From the IMG/VR virus record IMGVR_UViG_3300042402_002841, positions 1 to 64,000 of that record: DNA of 64,000 bases. One strand, given 5' to 3'. Below the pieces are notes generated by a model. That model was not told where the DNA came from. It did not search any database and saw only the letters and a list, made by a program, of their open reading frames with translations. Origin of the DNA: a virus. The translations under genes and the position numbers were made by a program. Positions within the stretch are counted from its first letter, which is position 1, and the number at the start of each line of letters is the position of its first letter. Of the stretch, positions 7,491-14,100 are shown piece by piece.

Positions 7491-7693
7491 AGTTACTCAT
7501 TGACTTGATAAAGCAAGAGTACGGCGTTGCGGAGTGCGAGCACCTGATAGGCCCCGACCCTTGCGCCAAACTTGACCGACTCACCGAAACTATCGTATTG
7601 GAGTCGGGGCTATGGCGCGTGCGTGATGTGTGCGCCGAGTGCAGAGACGAGGCGTTGAGTCACCCAATAGGGAAATTGAACAACGGGTTGTGA
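7487..7693 (+). CDS. Small Cys-containing protein, unknown
   Basis: 68 residues starting MKLLIDLIKQEYG, coupled to the previous gene by ATGA. It contains one CxxC (VCAEC) and two further Cys, so zinc binding is possible. Its last codons run into the next repeat promoter. Confidence 0.65.
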   Translation: MKLLIDLIKQEYGVAECEHLIGPDPCAKLDRLTETIVLESGLWRVRDVCAECRDEALSHPIGKLNNGL

Positions 7694-7722
7694 TTACGAC
7701 TTATAACCGATAATCTGAAGGT
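7685..7722 (+). promoter_or_regulatory. Repeat promoter (leaderless)
   Basis: GGGTTGTGATTACGACTTAT then AACC abutting GATAAT, ending at the ATG at 7723. Confidence 0.8.
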
Positions 7723-8148
7723 ATGACTACTACAGACACGCTCAAGGGCGAAATTACTAACACCTGCACCTGCAACCTTTTTGAGGAAGATGGTGAAGAA
7801 AAGTCACTTGACGAAACTTACAACACTGGTTGTTTCGGAGATTGTTGGGAGTTCGCAGTTGAGGACTTTGCAATGATTACCGAGGAACTTCGTGACTCCA
7901 ACGAAACTGGTTGGTGGAAGGTTGAGAATCTTCGTCTATGGAATGGCGACACTGGTGGACTCTTTCCTGCCGACACGGTAGCGAAACTCATTGAGGGCAT
8001 GACCGTTCGTAGCGAGTGGACAATGCGCTATGAAGTATTTGCAGACCGCATTGAGTACTCACTGTCTCACCATGACGCACCTACTGGTAGCACCACAACC
8101 GTTCGCCCAGTCACGGAAGATGAGCGTGAGGAATGGGGGTTGTACTAA
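7723..8148 (+). CDS. Acidic phage protein, unknown
   Basis: 141 residues, leaderless. The N-terminus has a Cys cluster (CTCNLFEEDG, later CFGDCWEF). The C-terminal half is beta-rich and ends TEDEREEWGLY. No family recognised. Stop and next start overlap as TAATG. Confidence 0.65.
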   Translation: MTTTDTLKGEITNTCTCNLFEEDGEEKSLDETYNTGCFGDCWEFAVEDFAMITEELRDSNETGWWKVENLRLWNGDTGGLFPADTVAKLIEGMTVRSEWTMRYEVFADRIEYSLSHHDAPTGSTTTVRPVTEDEREEWGLY

Positions 8149-8459
8149 TGGCTCAAGGCAAACGACATTCAGACGAATACCTGCGTGAAGTCGCCCGTGT
8201 GTACAACGAGGCGTTTGAGTCCCGTACTTTAGTTCAAGTTCACGGGTTTGTACAAGAGGCAGTAATGAAGCACTTTGACATACCGCTAACAACCGCAACG
8301 AAACAAATAATGGAAGCCCGCAAACGGGGCTTTATCCTCACAGCCAAAGAACTAAAAACTCAACTGAAACAAGACAAGTTGCAGAGAGAGTACGACAAGG
8401 CAAAAGAAGCAGTGGAGAGGTTGTCATTACAACTTACAACCGATAAGGTGAAGGTATGA
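8148..8459 (+). CDS. HTH-type DNA-binding protein
   Basis: 103 residues. A helical N-terminus (EYLREVARVYNEAFE) is followed by a helix-turn-helix-like segment (HFDIPLTTATKQIMEARKRG), a pattern frequent in small actinobacterial and actinophage regulators. The last ~13 codons overlap a complete repeat promoter, so the C-terminus LSLQLTTDKVKV is the translation of promoter DNA. It may be a regulator of this region, but that is inference. Confidence 0.7.
   Translation: MAQGKRHSDEYLREVARVYNEAFESRTLVQVHGFVQEAVMKHFDIPLTTATKQIMEARKRGFILTAKELKTQLKQDKLQREYDKAKEAVERLSLQLTTDKVKV
8418..8455 (+). promoter_or_regulatory. Repeat promoter inside the upstream coding region
   Basis: AGGTTGTCATTACAACTTAC then AACC abutting GATAAG. 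It lies wholly within the 3' end of the HTH gene and ends at the ATG at 8456. Confidence 0.75.
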
Positions 8460-8806
8460 AACGAGCATTAGTTATCCCAGCAGAATCCGCACCTACAACC
8501 ATCATGGTTGAGGATAATCACATCACTATCCGTAACATCGTTGGCGGTTGGTTTGATTGTGTGCGCCAAAAATCCTTTCATGGCTATGTCAATGACACTG
8601 GCTTGATTGACGGACTTCCTTTCAACCCTGTTGCGAGCATTGTGTTCGGTCAGGTCATCTGTGGTGACGCAGTCCTGTTCGGCTCTCTCAATGCTCAAGG
8701 CGAGTATGACGGTTATGAACACGCCATTGACCCAGCCATCTGTGAAGCGGTACGCCAGCAGTGGTTCCTGTTCAAGACGAACGCTAACGCAGGAGTGAAG
8801 TCGTAA
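8456..8806 (+). CDS. Beta-rich phage protein, unknown
   Basis: 116 residues, leaderless. Contains DGYEHAIDPAICEAVRQQW near the C-terminus and a DUF3846-like overall look (an N-terminal beta strand carrying an acid and a VASIVFGQVICGDAVLFG core). The DUF3846 comparison is from memory of the pattern only. Confidence 0.65.
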   Translation: MKRALVIPAESAPTTIMVEDNHITIRNIVGGWFDCVRQKSFHGYVNDTGLIDGLPFNPVASIVFGQVICGDAVLFGSLNAQGEYDGYEHAIDPAICEAVRQQWFLFKTNANAGVKS

Positions 8807-8946
8807 TGGGGTGGGTTATTTACTCATTCATTCTCGGTTGGGTCATCGCCAAGCACGACTGGTCTGACTTGTTCAGCGAAGCCCCGATGGACTGTACACA
8901 CGCATGGGAAAACAACCATTGTTATGCGTGTGGAGTAAATCGCTAA
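8806..8946 (+). CDS. 46-residue protein with N-terminal hydrophobic stretch
   Basis: Overlaps the previous stop as TAATG. The first 14 residues are hydrophobic (MGWVIYSFILGWVI). The C-terminus carries CTHAW and CYACG, a possible zinc site. Function unknown. Confidence 0.6.
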   Translation: MGWVIYSFILGWVIAKHDWSDLFSEAPMDCTHAWENNHCYACGVNR

Positions 8947-8950
8947 GGGC

Positions 8951-8980
8951 TTTCCGCCACCGTCAGAGGATTAGAAAACA
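8951..8980 (+). repeat. CCGCCACC element, copy 3
   Basis: TTTCCGCCACCGT, spacer, GATTAGAAAACAC. A repeat promoter follows 120 bp downstream. Confidence 0.75.
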
Positions 8981-8989
8981 CACAGTTCT

Positions 8990-9035
8990 GGTCGGGGCTC
9001 GTGCCCTTCTTCCCACTCATAAACGAGCCCTGACC
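8990..9035 (+). terminator. Hairpin, possible terminator
   Basis: GGTCGGGGCTCGT pairs with ACGAGCCCTGACC (13 bp, one G-U) around a ~20-nt loop. There is no strong T-tract, so it could be a processing hairpin instead. Confidence 0.45.
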
Positions 9036-9070
9036 ACCCTTCTCAGTTGTATAAAAAAATGTTCTTCCGC

Positions 9071-9108
9071 AAGTTGTTATTATTACTTACTACCTATAAT
9101 CTGAAATT
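9071..9108 (+). promoter_or_regulatory. Repeat promoter (leaderless)
   Basis: AAGTTGTTATTATTACTTAC then TACC abutting TATAAT, ending at the ATG at 9109. Confidence 0.8.
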
Positions 9109-9360
9109 ATGAGCAATTTACCCCCAGGCTGTAGCCATAGCGACCTTCCAGGTTGGCACGACATTGAGCGTGACTTTGACTTCTATTGTGAGTCATGCGA
9201 CCACGAGTGGACAGAGGTGGATTACACCGTTGATAGTCGTGGTGGTAGCGAGGTTGAGTCCAAGTGTCCGTTGTGCGGAGAACCGCACACGATTGAGGAT
9301 AATCCCGACTACGACAATAGCCCTTCTTACGAGGATTGGGTTGACGCAGGGCGACCCTAA
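9109..9360 (+). CDS. Zinc-ribbon protein
   Basis: 83 residues, leaderless. CESC near residue 25 and CPLC near residue 55 make a typical two-knuckle zinc ribbon; the C-terminus is acidic. Probably a small nucleic-acid- or protein-binding factor. Confidence 0.7.
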   Translation: MSNLPPGCSHSDLPGWHDIERDFDFYCESCDHEWTEVDYTVDSRGGSEVESKCPLCGEPHTIEDNPDYDNSPSYEDWVDAGRP

Positions 9361-9375
9361 CCACCCGAACTGGTG

Positions 9376-9413
9376 AAGTTGTTTTTTGTACCTACTACCG
9401 ATAAAGTGAAATT
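9376..9413 (+). promoter_or_regulatory. Repeat promoter (leaderless)
   Basis: AAGTTGTTTTTTGTACCTAC then TACC abutting GATAAA, ending at the ATG at 9414. Confidence 0.8.
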
Positions 9414-9623
9414 ATGAACGGCGAAATAATAGACATTCAGACACGGAATCTTGACGGAGAACAAGCAACAATGCTAATCGTCAAGAACCACAACATCTAC
9501 GAGGTCACCTTGACTCTTGACGGCAATACTACTAATCGTTACAAAACTTCAGAACTAGAACTGTGCTACCTATGGGCACAGGGACAGATACGGAATCACG
9601 GTTATTCTGTGGAGTATGAGTAA
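9414..9623 (+). CDS. Small beta-rich protein, unknown
   Basis: 69 residues, leaderless, starting MNGEIIDIQTRNLDG. Alternating strands followed by a helix; no recognised family. Coupled to the next gene by TAATG. Confidence 0.65.
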   Translation: MNGEIIDIQTRNLDGEQATMLIVKNHNIYEVTLTLDGNTTNRYKTSELELCYLWAQGQIRNHGYSVEYE

Positions 9624-9805
9624 TGGGTTTGCTCTCGCACATTCTCGCCTATCAGGTAGGCAAACGGCGGGGCAGGCGCAAGACCCAACGCACGATTGTG
9701 TACGCTCACGAAGGCGACCCCGTGTGTGTGAACTACGAAAGTTTCTGCCTAAATTACGGCAGTTGTGACGGAATGGAATGTGATTATGAACACGATGAAA
9801 TGTAG
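9623..9805 (+). CDS. Small basic/Cys protein, unknown
   Basis: 60 residues. The basic cluster GKRRGRRKTQR is followed by a C-terminal half with four Cys. It overlaps both neighbours. A small zinc-dependent nucleic-acid binder is possible. Confidence 0.55.
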   Translation: MGLLSHILAYQVGKRRGRRKTQRTIVYAHEGDPVCVNYESFCLNYGSCDGMECDYEHDEM

Positions 9806-10151
9806 CAACTGTGAAACCGAAGTTCCTGATGAACTCGGTGACTACACATACGGTCTTTACCTAGACAGCGTTGCAATGGGTTACTACGGTGGCTTTATTG
9901 ACAACTTCCCGCCGAGCGAGAGCCCAGCGTTTTGGATTTGTCACGATTGCGTGGTCAAGGTCATTGAGGTTCTTCCCAAGTTGCGTGGATACCTTAGTGG
10001 TGGACACCCAAACATCAACTGGGAAAGCGGAGACGGAGACGGGACTGCCTACGAACCGTGCTGTCCATGCGCTTGGACATGGAAAGACGGACAGACCTAT
10101 CAGGTCGGCGCAGACGGAAAATGGGAAAAGAAACACGACAACGAGTTGTAA
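9795..10151 (+). CDS. Zinc-binding phage protein, unknown
   Basis: 118 residues from MKCSNCETEVP; an ATG nine bases upstream (MNT) is an alternative. CSNC near the N-terminus and CHDC around residue 56 form a plausible zinc site, with a CCPC further on. The central segment DSVAMGYYGGFIDNFPPSE looks like a binding surface. Function unknown. It overlaps the previous stop. Confidence 0.7.
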   Translation: MKCSNCETEVPDELGDYTYGLYLDSVAMGYYGGFIDNFPPSESPAFWICHDCVVKVIEVLPKLRGYLSGGHPNINWESGDGDGTAYEPCCPCAWTWKDGQTYQVGADGKWEKKHDNEL

Positions 10152-10180
10152 TTAGTACCTACTACCTATAATATGGTGGT
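10143..10180 (+). promoter_or_regulatory. Repeat promoter (leaderless)
   Basis: GAGTTGTAATTAGTACCTAC then TACC abutting TATAAT, ending at the ATG at 10181. It overlaps the stop of the gene before. Confidence 0.8.
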
Positions 10181-10489
10181 ATGACTGATTACATCTACTA
10201 CAACAACCTAACCGACACACAACTGCTTGACCTCATTGACGAGCACTACTACTCCATTGGCGCAACTGGCGCACAGGCGTTAGAGGCATTGCGTGAGGAC
10301 ATTCCTGCTTGGGAGACCAAGCACGGCGTACCACAGGCTCGTATGGAAATCGTCTTGGGGTGGTTTGAGAACTCTCTCATTGAGCGTGGGCTACTTGATG
10401 TGGTCGCTGGTCTTATCGTTGGTAAGCCAATGACACGCAAAATGAAGGTTGGTCGTTTCGCACGAATGATTAGAAAGGTTGGTCGCTAA
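10181..10489 (+). CDS. Small helical protein, unknown
   Basis: 102 residues, leaderless. Helical; the C-terminus is basic (KMKVGRFARMIRKVGR). TAATG coupling to the next gene. Function unknown. Confidence 0.65.
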   Translation: MTDYIYYNNLTDTQLLDLIDEHYYSIGATGAQALEALREDIPAWETKHGVPQARMEIVLGWFENSLIERGLLDVVAGLIVGKPMTRKMKVGRFARMIRKVGR

Positions 10490-10629
10490 TGCGTAAGCAC
10501 ATGGCTCAGCGCCGTTGGACACCTGAAGAACGGCAACTCTACATTGACGGTGTGGGTAGACCTCGTGCCTCAACCATTCCATGCGCCAAACGGAAACAAA
10601 ACCGTCTAGCGTGTAGAAAATGGAAATGA
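10489..10629 (+). CDS. 46-residue Arg-rich protein
   Basis: Starts MRKHMAQRRWTPEERQLYI, with a SANT/HTH-like WTPEE start and a very basic C-terminus (KRKQNRLACRKWK). It may contact nucleic acid. Overlaps both neighbours (TAATG, ATGA). Confidence 0.55.
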   Translation: MRKHMAQRRWTPEERQLYIDGVGRPRASTIPCAKRKQNRLACRKWK

Positions 10630-10694
10630 TTACCTTTTATGTTGTTGGAAGTTTCTTCTTCCTTTTCTTTGCTTTTTGGATAAAGAACGGATAA
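10626..10694 (+). CDS. 22-residue membrane peptide
   Basis: One transmembrane helix rich in Phe (VGSFFFLFFAFW) followed by IKNG. The ATGA overlap with the previous gene is the main support for translation. Confidence 0.4.
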   Translation: MITFYVVGSFFFLFFAFWIKNG

Positions 10695-10706
10695 CTTCGG
10701 GGCTCT

Positions 10707-10895
10707 ATGGCGCGATACAAATGCGAAATCTGCGATGAAGAGATTGACCCGAAGGGGAGTACTACACTCAGGCTTTTGACTGGCTGGGTGAAGGGCGCAT
10801 CAAACACAATCAAGCAAACCGAAACAAACCATTACCGCTTTGTTCATGAGTTCTGTCAGCCCCGAGCAGACGAGAACCAACTACCTTTGTTCTAA
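10707..10895 (+). CDS. Small zinc protein of a conserved phage family
   Basis: 62 residues, MARYKCEICDEEID, with CxxC near residue 6 and HEFC near residue 48. Treble-clef-like small proteins with a central TGW are common in actinophages. The ATG has only a weak SD (GGGGCTCT). Confidence 0.65.
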   Translation: MARYKCEICDEEIDPKGSTTLRLLTGWVKGASNTIKQTETNHYRFVHEFCQPRADENQLPLF

Positions 10896-10911
10896 ATAAA
10901 TCTTTCTAGCG

Positions 10912-10949
10912 AGGTTGTCTTTTCTACCTCATACCGATACATTGGTCTT
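10912..10949 (+). promoter_or_regulatory. Repeat promoter (leaderless)
   Basis: AGGTTGTCTTTTCTACCTCA then TACC abutting GATACA, ending at the ATG at 10950. Confidence 0.75.
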
Positions 10950-11258
10950 ATGAACAACATTACAATGACAGACAAGGAGTTGCTGGTAGACGGCAACCCT
11001 GTCGCAACAATAAAAGACTTTGACAGATTGCGTGAAGCACTTTTATCAAAACTCACACGAGTAGAGGCTGTGTATCTTGCTGTTGCCTTGATAGGAGAGG
11101 CACGAACTAGCGAGGTAGCAGACTACTTGGAAATGGATAAGGCAAATGCTACGAAGCGTCTGATGATGTTGGAAGAAGAAGGTCGTGTGCTTATCGCTGA
11201 TGAGTCTCGCAACTCGGGGCATAGAGGTCGCCCCTCACGAGTGTGGACTGTAAAATAA
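10950..11258 (+). CDS. Winged-helix DNA-binding protein
   Basis: 102 residues, leaderless. Residues ~35-100 form a winged helix: RTSEVADYLEMDKANATKRL is the recognition part and GHRGRPSRVWTV the wing. A short N-terminal strand pair (MTDKELLVDGNPVATI) precedes it. Probably a transcription regulator; its targets are not evident. Confidence 0.75.
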   Translation: MNNITMTDKELLVDGNPVATIKDFDRLREALLSKLTRVEAVYLAVALIGEARTSEVADYLEMDKANATKRLMMLEEEGRVLIADESRNSGHRGRPSRVWTVK

Positions 11259-11268
11259 TTTATCGGTC

Positions 11269-11307
11269 AGGTTGTTTTTTATACCTACTACCTGTAATAT
11301 GAAAGTA
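11269..11307 (+). promoter_or_regulatory. Repeat promoter without downstream ORF
   Basis: AGGTTGTTTTTTATACCTAC then TACC abutting TGTAATAT. The usual ATG position reads AACG, so it may drive a non-coding RNA. Confidence 0.7.
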
Positions 11308-11411
11308 ACGACAAAGTAGTTGCGTTCAGTAGGCAAGCAGTAAGCCCTACTCGCCCCAGCGAAATAAGTCGCAGAGACCCCACCTGCTTACCCTTCACAG
11401 GTGGGGTCTCT
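11305..11411 (+). ncRNA. Candidate ~107-nt small RNA
   Basis: It lies exactly between the ORF-less repeat promoter and a strong terminator. It contains GTAGGC...GCCCTAC complementary arms and no ORF with a plausible start. No known RNA family is recognised. Confidence 0.4.
11373..11411 (+). terminator. Strong terminator hairpin
   Basis: A perfect 14-bp stem AGAGACCCCACCTG/CAGGTGGGGTCTCT followed by CCCTTT. Confidence 0.75.
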
Positions 11412-11414
11412 CCC

Positions 11415-11444
11415 TTTCCGCCACCGTACATAGATTAGAAACAC
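11415..11444 (+). repeat. CCGCCACC element, copy 4
   Basis: TTTCCGCCACCGT, spacer, GATTAGAAACAC. Directly after the terminator; the next promoter is 140 bp on. Confidence 0.75.
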
Positions 11445-11529
11445 TTATTTTTGGGCGGTTGCCCCGATTGTGTTTTTGCGTTTCTGACCCTTGGGTCTGC
11501 GGATAATTTAGTTGCACACTACAAGTAAA

Positions 11530-11545
11530 TGTTTCACGCGAAACA
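11530..11545. promoter_or_regulatory. parS-like palindrome 1
   Basis: TGTTTCACGCGAAACA differs at one position from the chromosomal ParB site TGTTTCACGTGAAACA; the palindrome extends into AAAT/ATTT flanks. No ParB gene is in the window. Confidence 0.6.
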
Positions 11546-11554
11546 TTTTGGGCG

Positions 11555-11592
11555 AGGTTGGTTTTGGTACTTACTACCTGTATCTTGAAAGT
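11555..11592 (+). promoter_or_regulatory. Repeat promoter (leaderless)
   Basis: AGGTTGGTTTTGGTACTTAC then TACC abutting TGTATCTT, ending at the ATG at 11593. Flanked by the two parS-like sites. Confidence 0.7.
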
Positions 11593-11877
11593 ATGGCAGT
11601 TAGTCAAGCCGAGCGAAATACGCAGGCGAATGTTTCACATGAAACATTGTTGTTAGTATTGGAGAACCGAGTGCAATCCGCACAAGGTGCAACACGAGCA
11701 TGGGCAGAACAGATGGTCTCCTATGTAACCAAAGCGACCCAGCAGGGCATGACAGCCCACTGGGCACGAGTCATTCAGCAGTGCGCAACTTCGCTCGCTG
11801 AGGCGGCGACCAAAGAGGAAGCGCTCACCGAAATCCTGCGAGGGCTAAAGGGAGAACACGCTCTCCACCTCGGTTAG
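11593..11877 (+). CDS. Helical protein, unknown, containing a parS-like site in its gene
   Basis: 94 residues starting MAVSQAERNTQANVSHETLL, leaderless. Almost entirely helical. Codons 13-18 (NVSHET) are the translation of the parS-like palindrome. It could be a small DNA-binding or ParB-interacting protein; nothing in the residues proves that. Confidence 0.65.
   Translation: MAVSQAERNTQANVSHETLLLVLENRVQSAQGATRAWAEQMVSYVTKATQQGMTAHWARVIQQCATSLAEAATKEEALTEILRGLKGEHALHLG
11631..11646. promoter_or_regulatory. parS-like palindrome 2
   Basis: TGTTTCACATGAAACA, one mismatch from consensus parS and 101 bp from the first site. It lies within a coding region. Confidence 0.55.
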
Positions 11878-11923
11878 TCGGGTCGGGTCGGGTGGGAAAC
11901 TGCCCGACCCAATCTCGGCGGTC

Positions 11924-11961
11924 AGGTTGGTTTTACGACCTACTACCGATAACATGAAATT
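11924..11961 (+). promoter_or_regulatory. Repeat promoter (leaderless)
   Basis: AGGTTGGTTTTACGACCTAC then TACC abutting GATAAC, ending at the ATG at 11962. A GGGTCGGG/CCCGACCC hairpin lies just upstream (11885-11910). Confidence 0.75.
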
Positions 11962-12123
11962 ATGAATGAGACAGAAGGTAAGACAATGGAAACTTGGGAC
12001 AAGGTCATTGAGGACATCGCAGACAAGAAAGCGAAGAACGAAGAAATTGACGCAGTGCTTGAAAAACATAAAATTACTGAGCGTGAGTTGCTAGTTGCAA
12101 TTTGGGAGAAAGCGAAATCGTGA
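11962..12123 (+). CDS. 53-residue helical protein
   Basis: Starts MNETEGKTMETWDKVIEDIA, leaderless; a second ATG eight codons in is possible. The charged helix ends ERELLVAIWEKAKS. Overlaps the next gene (GTGA). Confidence 0.6.
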   Translation: MNETEGKTMETWDKVIEDIADKKAKNEEIDAVLEKHKITERELLVAIWEKAKS

Positions 12124-12419
12124 GATTCCACGAACGACTCAAGTTGCGCCAAGAAACGGAAGCAAAGTTGCGTCGTGAGGAGAAACGGCGCAAACGGAAC
12201 TGGAAGCGAACTGCTGGGCTCCCAGCGTTCTGCTATTCCTGTAAAAAAGAGATGACTTACAAGGAACTTTTTTCACGCAACGCAGGTCGTCAGAACCCGC
12301 ACGGAAAGAACAACCGTTGTGAGAAGTGCTTTGATGCGGAGTTGAACAGCCCAGCAGATGACTTTGGAGGGGGAGAGAACTACGCAGGGGAAGAAATTTG
12401 GTGGAAACTCGCACCATGA
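12120..12419 (+). CDS. Basic zinc-finger protein
   Basis: 99 residues from GTG at 12120, coupled to the previous gene. The N-terminal ~28 residues are a very basic helix (RREEKRRKRNWKR). A CYSC...CEKC zinc knuckle pair follows with about 30 residues between. The C-terminus is acidic and Trp-rich. Likely nucleic-acid binding. Confidence 0.65.
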   Translation: MRFHERLKLRQETEAKLRREEKRRKRNWKRTAGLPAFCYSCKKEMTYKELFSRNAGRQNPHGKNNRCEKCFDAELNSPADDFGGGENYAGEEIWWKLAP

Positions 12420-12601
12420 TAGAAGCCGACATTCTTGGACTCATACTCCGCTACTTGGAAGTTCCAGAGATGCGTATGGATACCTCAAAGAAAGAGAACC
12501 TTCTTTGGTTACAACGCAACTTACCTATCAACAACGGGGCTACCCCTGAGGTGGAACGAGCCCTGACACTAATACGACACAAACTCAAAACTTTTTCGTA
12601 G
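12416..12601 (+). CDS. Small helical protein
   Basis: 61 residues starting MIEADILGLILRYLEVP, ATGA-coupled to the zinc-finger gene. Function unknown. Confidence 0.6.
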   Translation: MIEADILGLILRYLEVPEMRMDTSKKENLLWLQRNLPINNGATPEVERALTLIRHKLKTFS

Positions 12602-12603
12602 AC

Positions 12604-12641
12604 AGGTTGTTTTTAGTACCTACTACCGATAATCTAAAAGT
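12604..12641 (+). promoter_or_regulatory. Repeat promoter (leaderless)
   Basis: AGGTTGTTTTTAGTACCTAC then TACC abutting GATAAT, ending at the ATG at 12642. Confidence 0.8.
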
Positions 12642-12899
12642 ATGTCAGTTACTATTGAAACACCAACAGGTAGCGTCACAGTCACTTCAACAGGTGACTT
12701 TGTCTGTTACAACGCAAAATCCGAAGCAATCACCACTTGGGTCTATCAAGGACTTCACAACGCTCTCGCCGTTGTTTGGGGTGACAAGATGTACACATAC
12801 CTAGATGTTGAGTTCTCCGAAATTCACGCAATGATGTCGGCAGATAGCCTCGGTAAATTTATCAACGAAGAAATCAAGCCAAAGCACAAATTCTTCTAA
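12642..12899 (+). CDS. KTSC-domain protein, second copy
   Basis: 85 residues, leaderless. The C-terminal SADSLGKFINEEIKPKH parallels FADSLGSFIAKTIKPTY of the gene at 3915, and the preceding strands LAVVWGDKMYTYLDVE fit KTSC. The N-terminus (TPTGSVTVTSTGDF) differs from the first copy. Molecular role unknown. Confidence 0.75.
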   Translation: MSVTIETPTGSVTVTSTGDFVCYNAKSEAITTWVYQGLHNALAVVWGDKMYTYLDVEFSEIHAMMSADSLGKFINEEIKPKHKFF

Positions 12900-12916
12900 C
12901 AGTTCCCACTCACAAC

Positions 12917-12952
12917 AAGAACCCACCTGCCAACTCGGTAGGTGGGTTTCTT
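12917..12952 (+). terminator. Terminator
   Basis: AAGAACCCACCTGCC pairs with GGTAGGTGGGTTTCTT. It lies between convergent genes and could act on both. Confidence 0.7.
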
Positions 12953-12959
12953 ACTGCCT

Positions 12960-13211
12960 CTACTCGGTTGTGTCGGGGCTCAGACCACGCATGGTCATGT
13001 AGCAGTCGTTGAGCGCATGGAACAAGTCTGAGTGACTATCGCTTTCAGCAACTGTCTGTCCATTGTTTGTAATCGTGACCGTCCACAGCCCAGCGTTGCG
13101 AGCAAAGTTCATATCGCAACCCCATATCGTGAAGAAACGGCAGTATTGCTCAATGTCGTAGCCACTTACGGTTGGCGGTTGTGATGAGTATGTACCCCAA
13201 GAAATTGGCAT
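12960..13211 (-). CDS. Probable phage protein on the opposite strand
   Basis: 83 residues from MPISWGTYSS; an upstream start adds six residues. The body WTVTITNNGQTVAES...HALNDCYMTMRG looks like a genuine protein, but no SD or repeat promoter precedes it. Unknown function. Confidence 0.5.
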   Translation of the reverse strand: MPISWGTYSSQPPTVSGYDIEQYCRFFTIWGCDMNFARNAGLWTVTITNNGQTVAESDSHSDLFHALNDCYMTMRGLSPDTTE

Positions 13212-13275
13212 GGGCAAACAGTAACACACGGGGCCCCTGACTGCGAAGAAAAAAAGTCAATAAAGTTGTGCGGTC

Positions 13276-13313
13276 AGGTTGTTTATTGTACCTACTACCG
13301 ATAAATTGAAGAT
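13276..13313 (+). promoter_or_regulatory. Repeat promoter (leaderless)
   Basis: AGGTTGTTTATTGTACCTAC then TACC abutting GATAAA, ending at the ATG at 13314. Confidence 0.8.
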
Positions 13314-13724
13314 ATGACAGCAACAACAGCCGAGCGTATTACGCAGGCGAAAGTCCACTACGATTACCGTCAGGTCACTTATGTATGGCAGAACCCTGTC
13401 CTAGATAAAGACTGGGACGGAACCCCTGCAGGCGAGCAGGTGGAGTTGTGTTTCGCACACGACCCCAAGCGCAAGCAATACACAGCGACCATTCGCCTAG
13501 TGTGGTGGCAACCCAACGACCGAGGTTTCACCGTCACCATGTACGCACCATTTGACGGAGTGACCTACCCGTCCTCACGGTTTCACAACGAGTCTGTCGC
13601 CCGATACGGCGAGAAGTCATTTGAGAACTTTCAGTTTGAGACTCTCGGACTAATCGCAGACCTTGACCTTGCCACTAGCGAGACAGTCCTCGCAAAGTTG
13701 CTGAAGAAAGTCCTGTCGTTCTAG
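13314..13724 (+). CDS. Beta-rich phage protein, unknown
   Basis: 136 residues, leaderless. Alternating strands with many Trp and Tyr (VTYVWQNPV, TIRLVWWQPND) and a basic helical C-terminus. No family recognised. Confidence 0.7.
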   Translation: MTATTAERITQAKVHYDYRQVTYVWQNPVLDKDWDGTPAGEQVELCFAHDPKRKQYTATIRLVWWQPNDRGFTVTMYAPFDGVTYPSSRFHNESVARYGEKSFENFQFETLGLIADLDLATSETVLAKLLKKVLSF

Positions 13725-13740
13725 TTCCCCTCATCAGGTG

Positions 13741-13768
13741 ACTCCCCTGCCTACATGGTGGGGGAGTT
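13741..13768 (+). terminator. Terminator hairpin
   Basis: ACTCCCCTGCC and GGTGGGGGAGTT form a stem across a short loop just past the gene ending at 13724. Confidence 0.6.
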
Positions 13769-13813
13769 CACTTGGGGCAAACGCTGGGCTACTGAACACG
13801 CAGTCGCAAGTCC

Positions 13814-13843
13814 TTTCCGCCACCGTACATGGATTAGGAAACA
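13814..13843 (+). repeat. CCGCCACC element, copy 5
   Basis: TTTCCGCCACCGT, spacer, GATTAGGAAACAC. The ATG-SD promoter is 228 bp downstream. Confidence 0.75.
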
Positions 13844-13890
13844 CACATTCCTGCCCCCTTCCAACTCAGGGGTGACTTCCTGTGAGAGAG

Positions 13891-13923
13891 ACCCTGCCCT
13901 AATCGGGTGGGGTTTCTTTTTTA
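13891..13923 (+). terminator. Terminator
   Basis: ACCCTGCCC and GGGTGGGGT arms followed by TTCTTTTTT. Confidence 0.65.
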
Positions 13924-13935
13924 TCCCCGTGTCGG

Positions 13936-13976
13936 CAGCCCAGGATTTCGTCTAGCGCAACTGGGAACCCTGGGCT
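13936..13976. repeat. AGCCCAGC/GCTGGGCT hairpin, copy 1
   Basis: CAGCCCAG and CTGGGCT arms about 25 nt apart, followed by a GC-rich CCCCGCGCGAGCG tail also present at copy 3. Confidence 0.55.
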
Positions 13977-14041
13977 CCCCGCGCGAGCGCAGGCGCAGGG
14001 GTGTGGGCGCAGAGAAGGTTGCGTAAAAAAATGTTGGTGGC

Positions 14042-14079
14042 AGGTTGTTTTTTGTACTTGCTACCTGTATTATGGACTT
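14042..14079 (+). promoter_or_regulatory. Repeat promoter with ATG-SD module
   Basis: AGGTTGTTTTTTGTACTTGC then TACC abutting TGTATTAT. The ATG at 14080 starts MSGKEV, with AAGGAGGTGA ahead of the ATG at 14101. Confidence 0.75.
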
Positions 14080-14100
14080 ATGAGTGGGAAGGAGGTGAAA

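Larger units (their letters stand above)
11259..11592 (+). other. Gene-free stretch: promoter, terminator, CCGCCACC element, parS-like site
   Basis: 334 bp without a convincing gene. In order it holds a repeat promoter, ~65 bp of structured sequence, a 14-bp perfect terminator hairpin, CCGCCACC element copy 4, a parS-like palindrome and a second repeat promoter. Confidence 0.7.
13725..14079 (+). other. Gene-free stretch: terminators, element copy 5, hairpin
   Basis: 355 bp holding two terminators (13741, 13891), CCGCCACC copy 5, an AGCCCAG/CTGGGCT hairpin (13936) and a repeat promoter. No supported gene. Confidence 0.65.

Noticed and set aside
8904-9104. 66-codon plus-strand frame
   Set aside because: Runs through element copy 3, a hairpin and a promoter.
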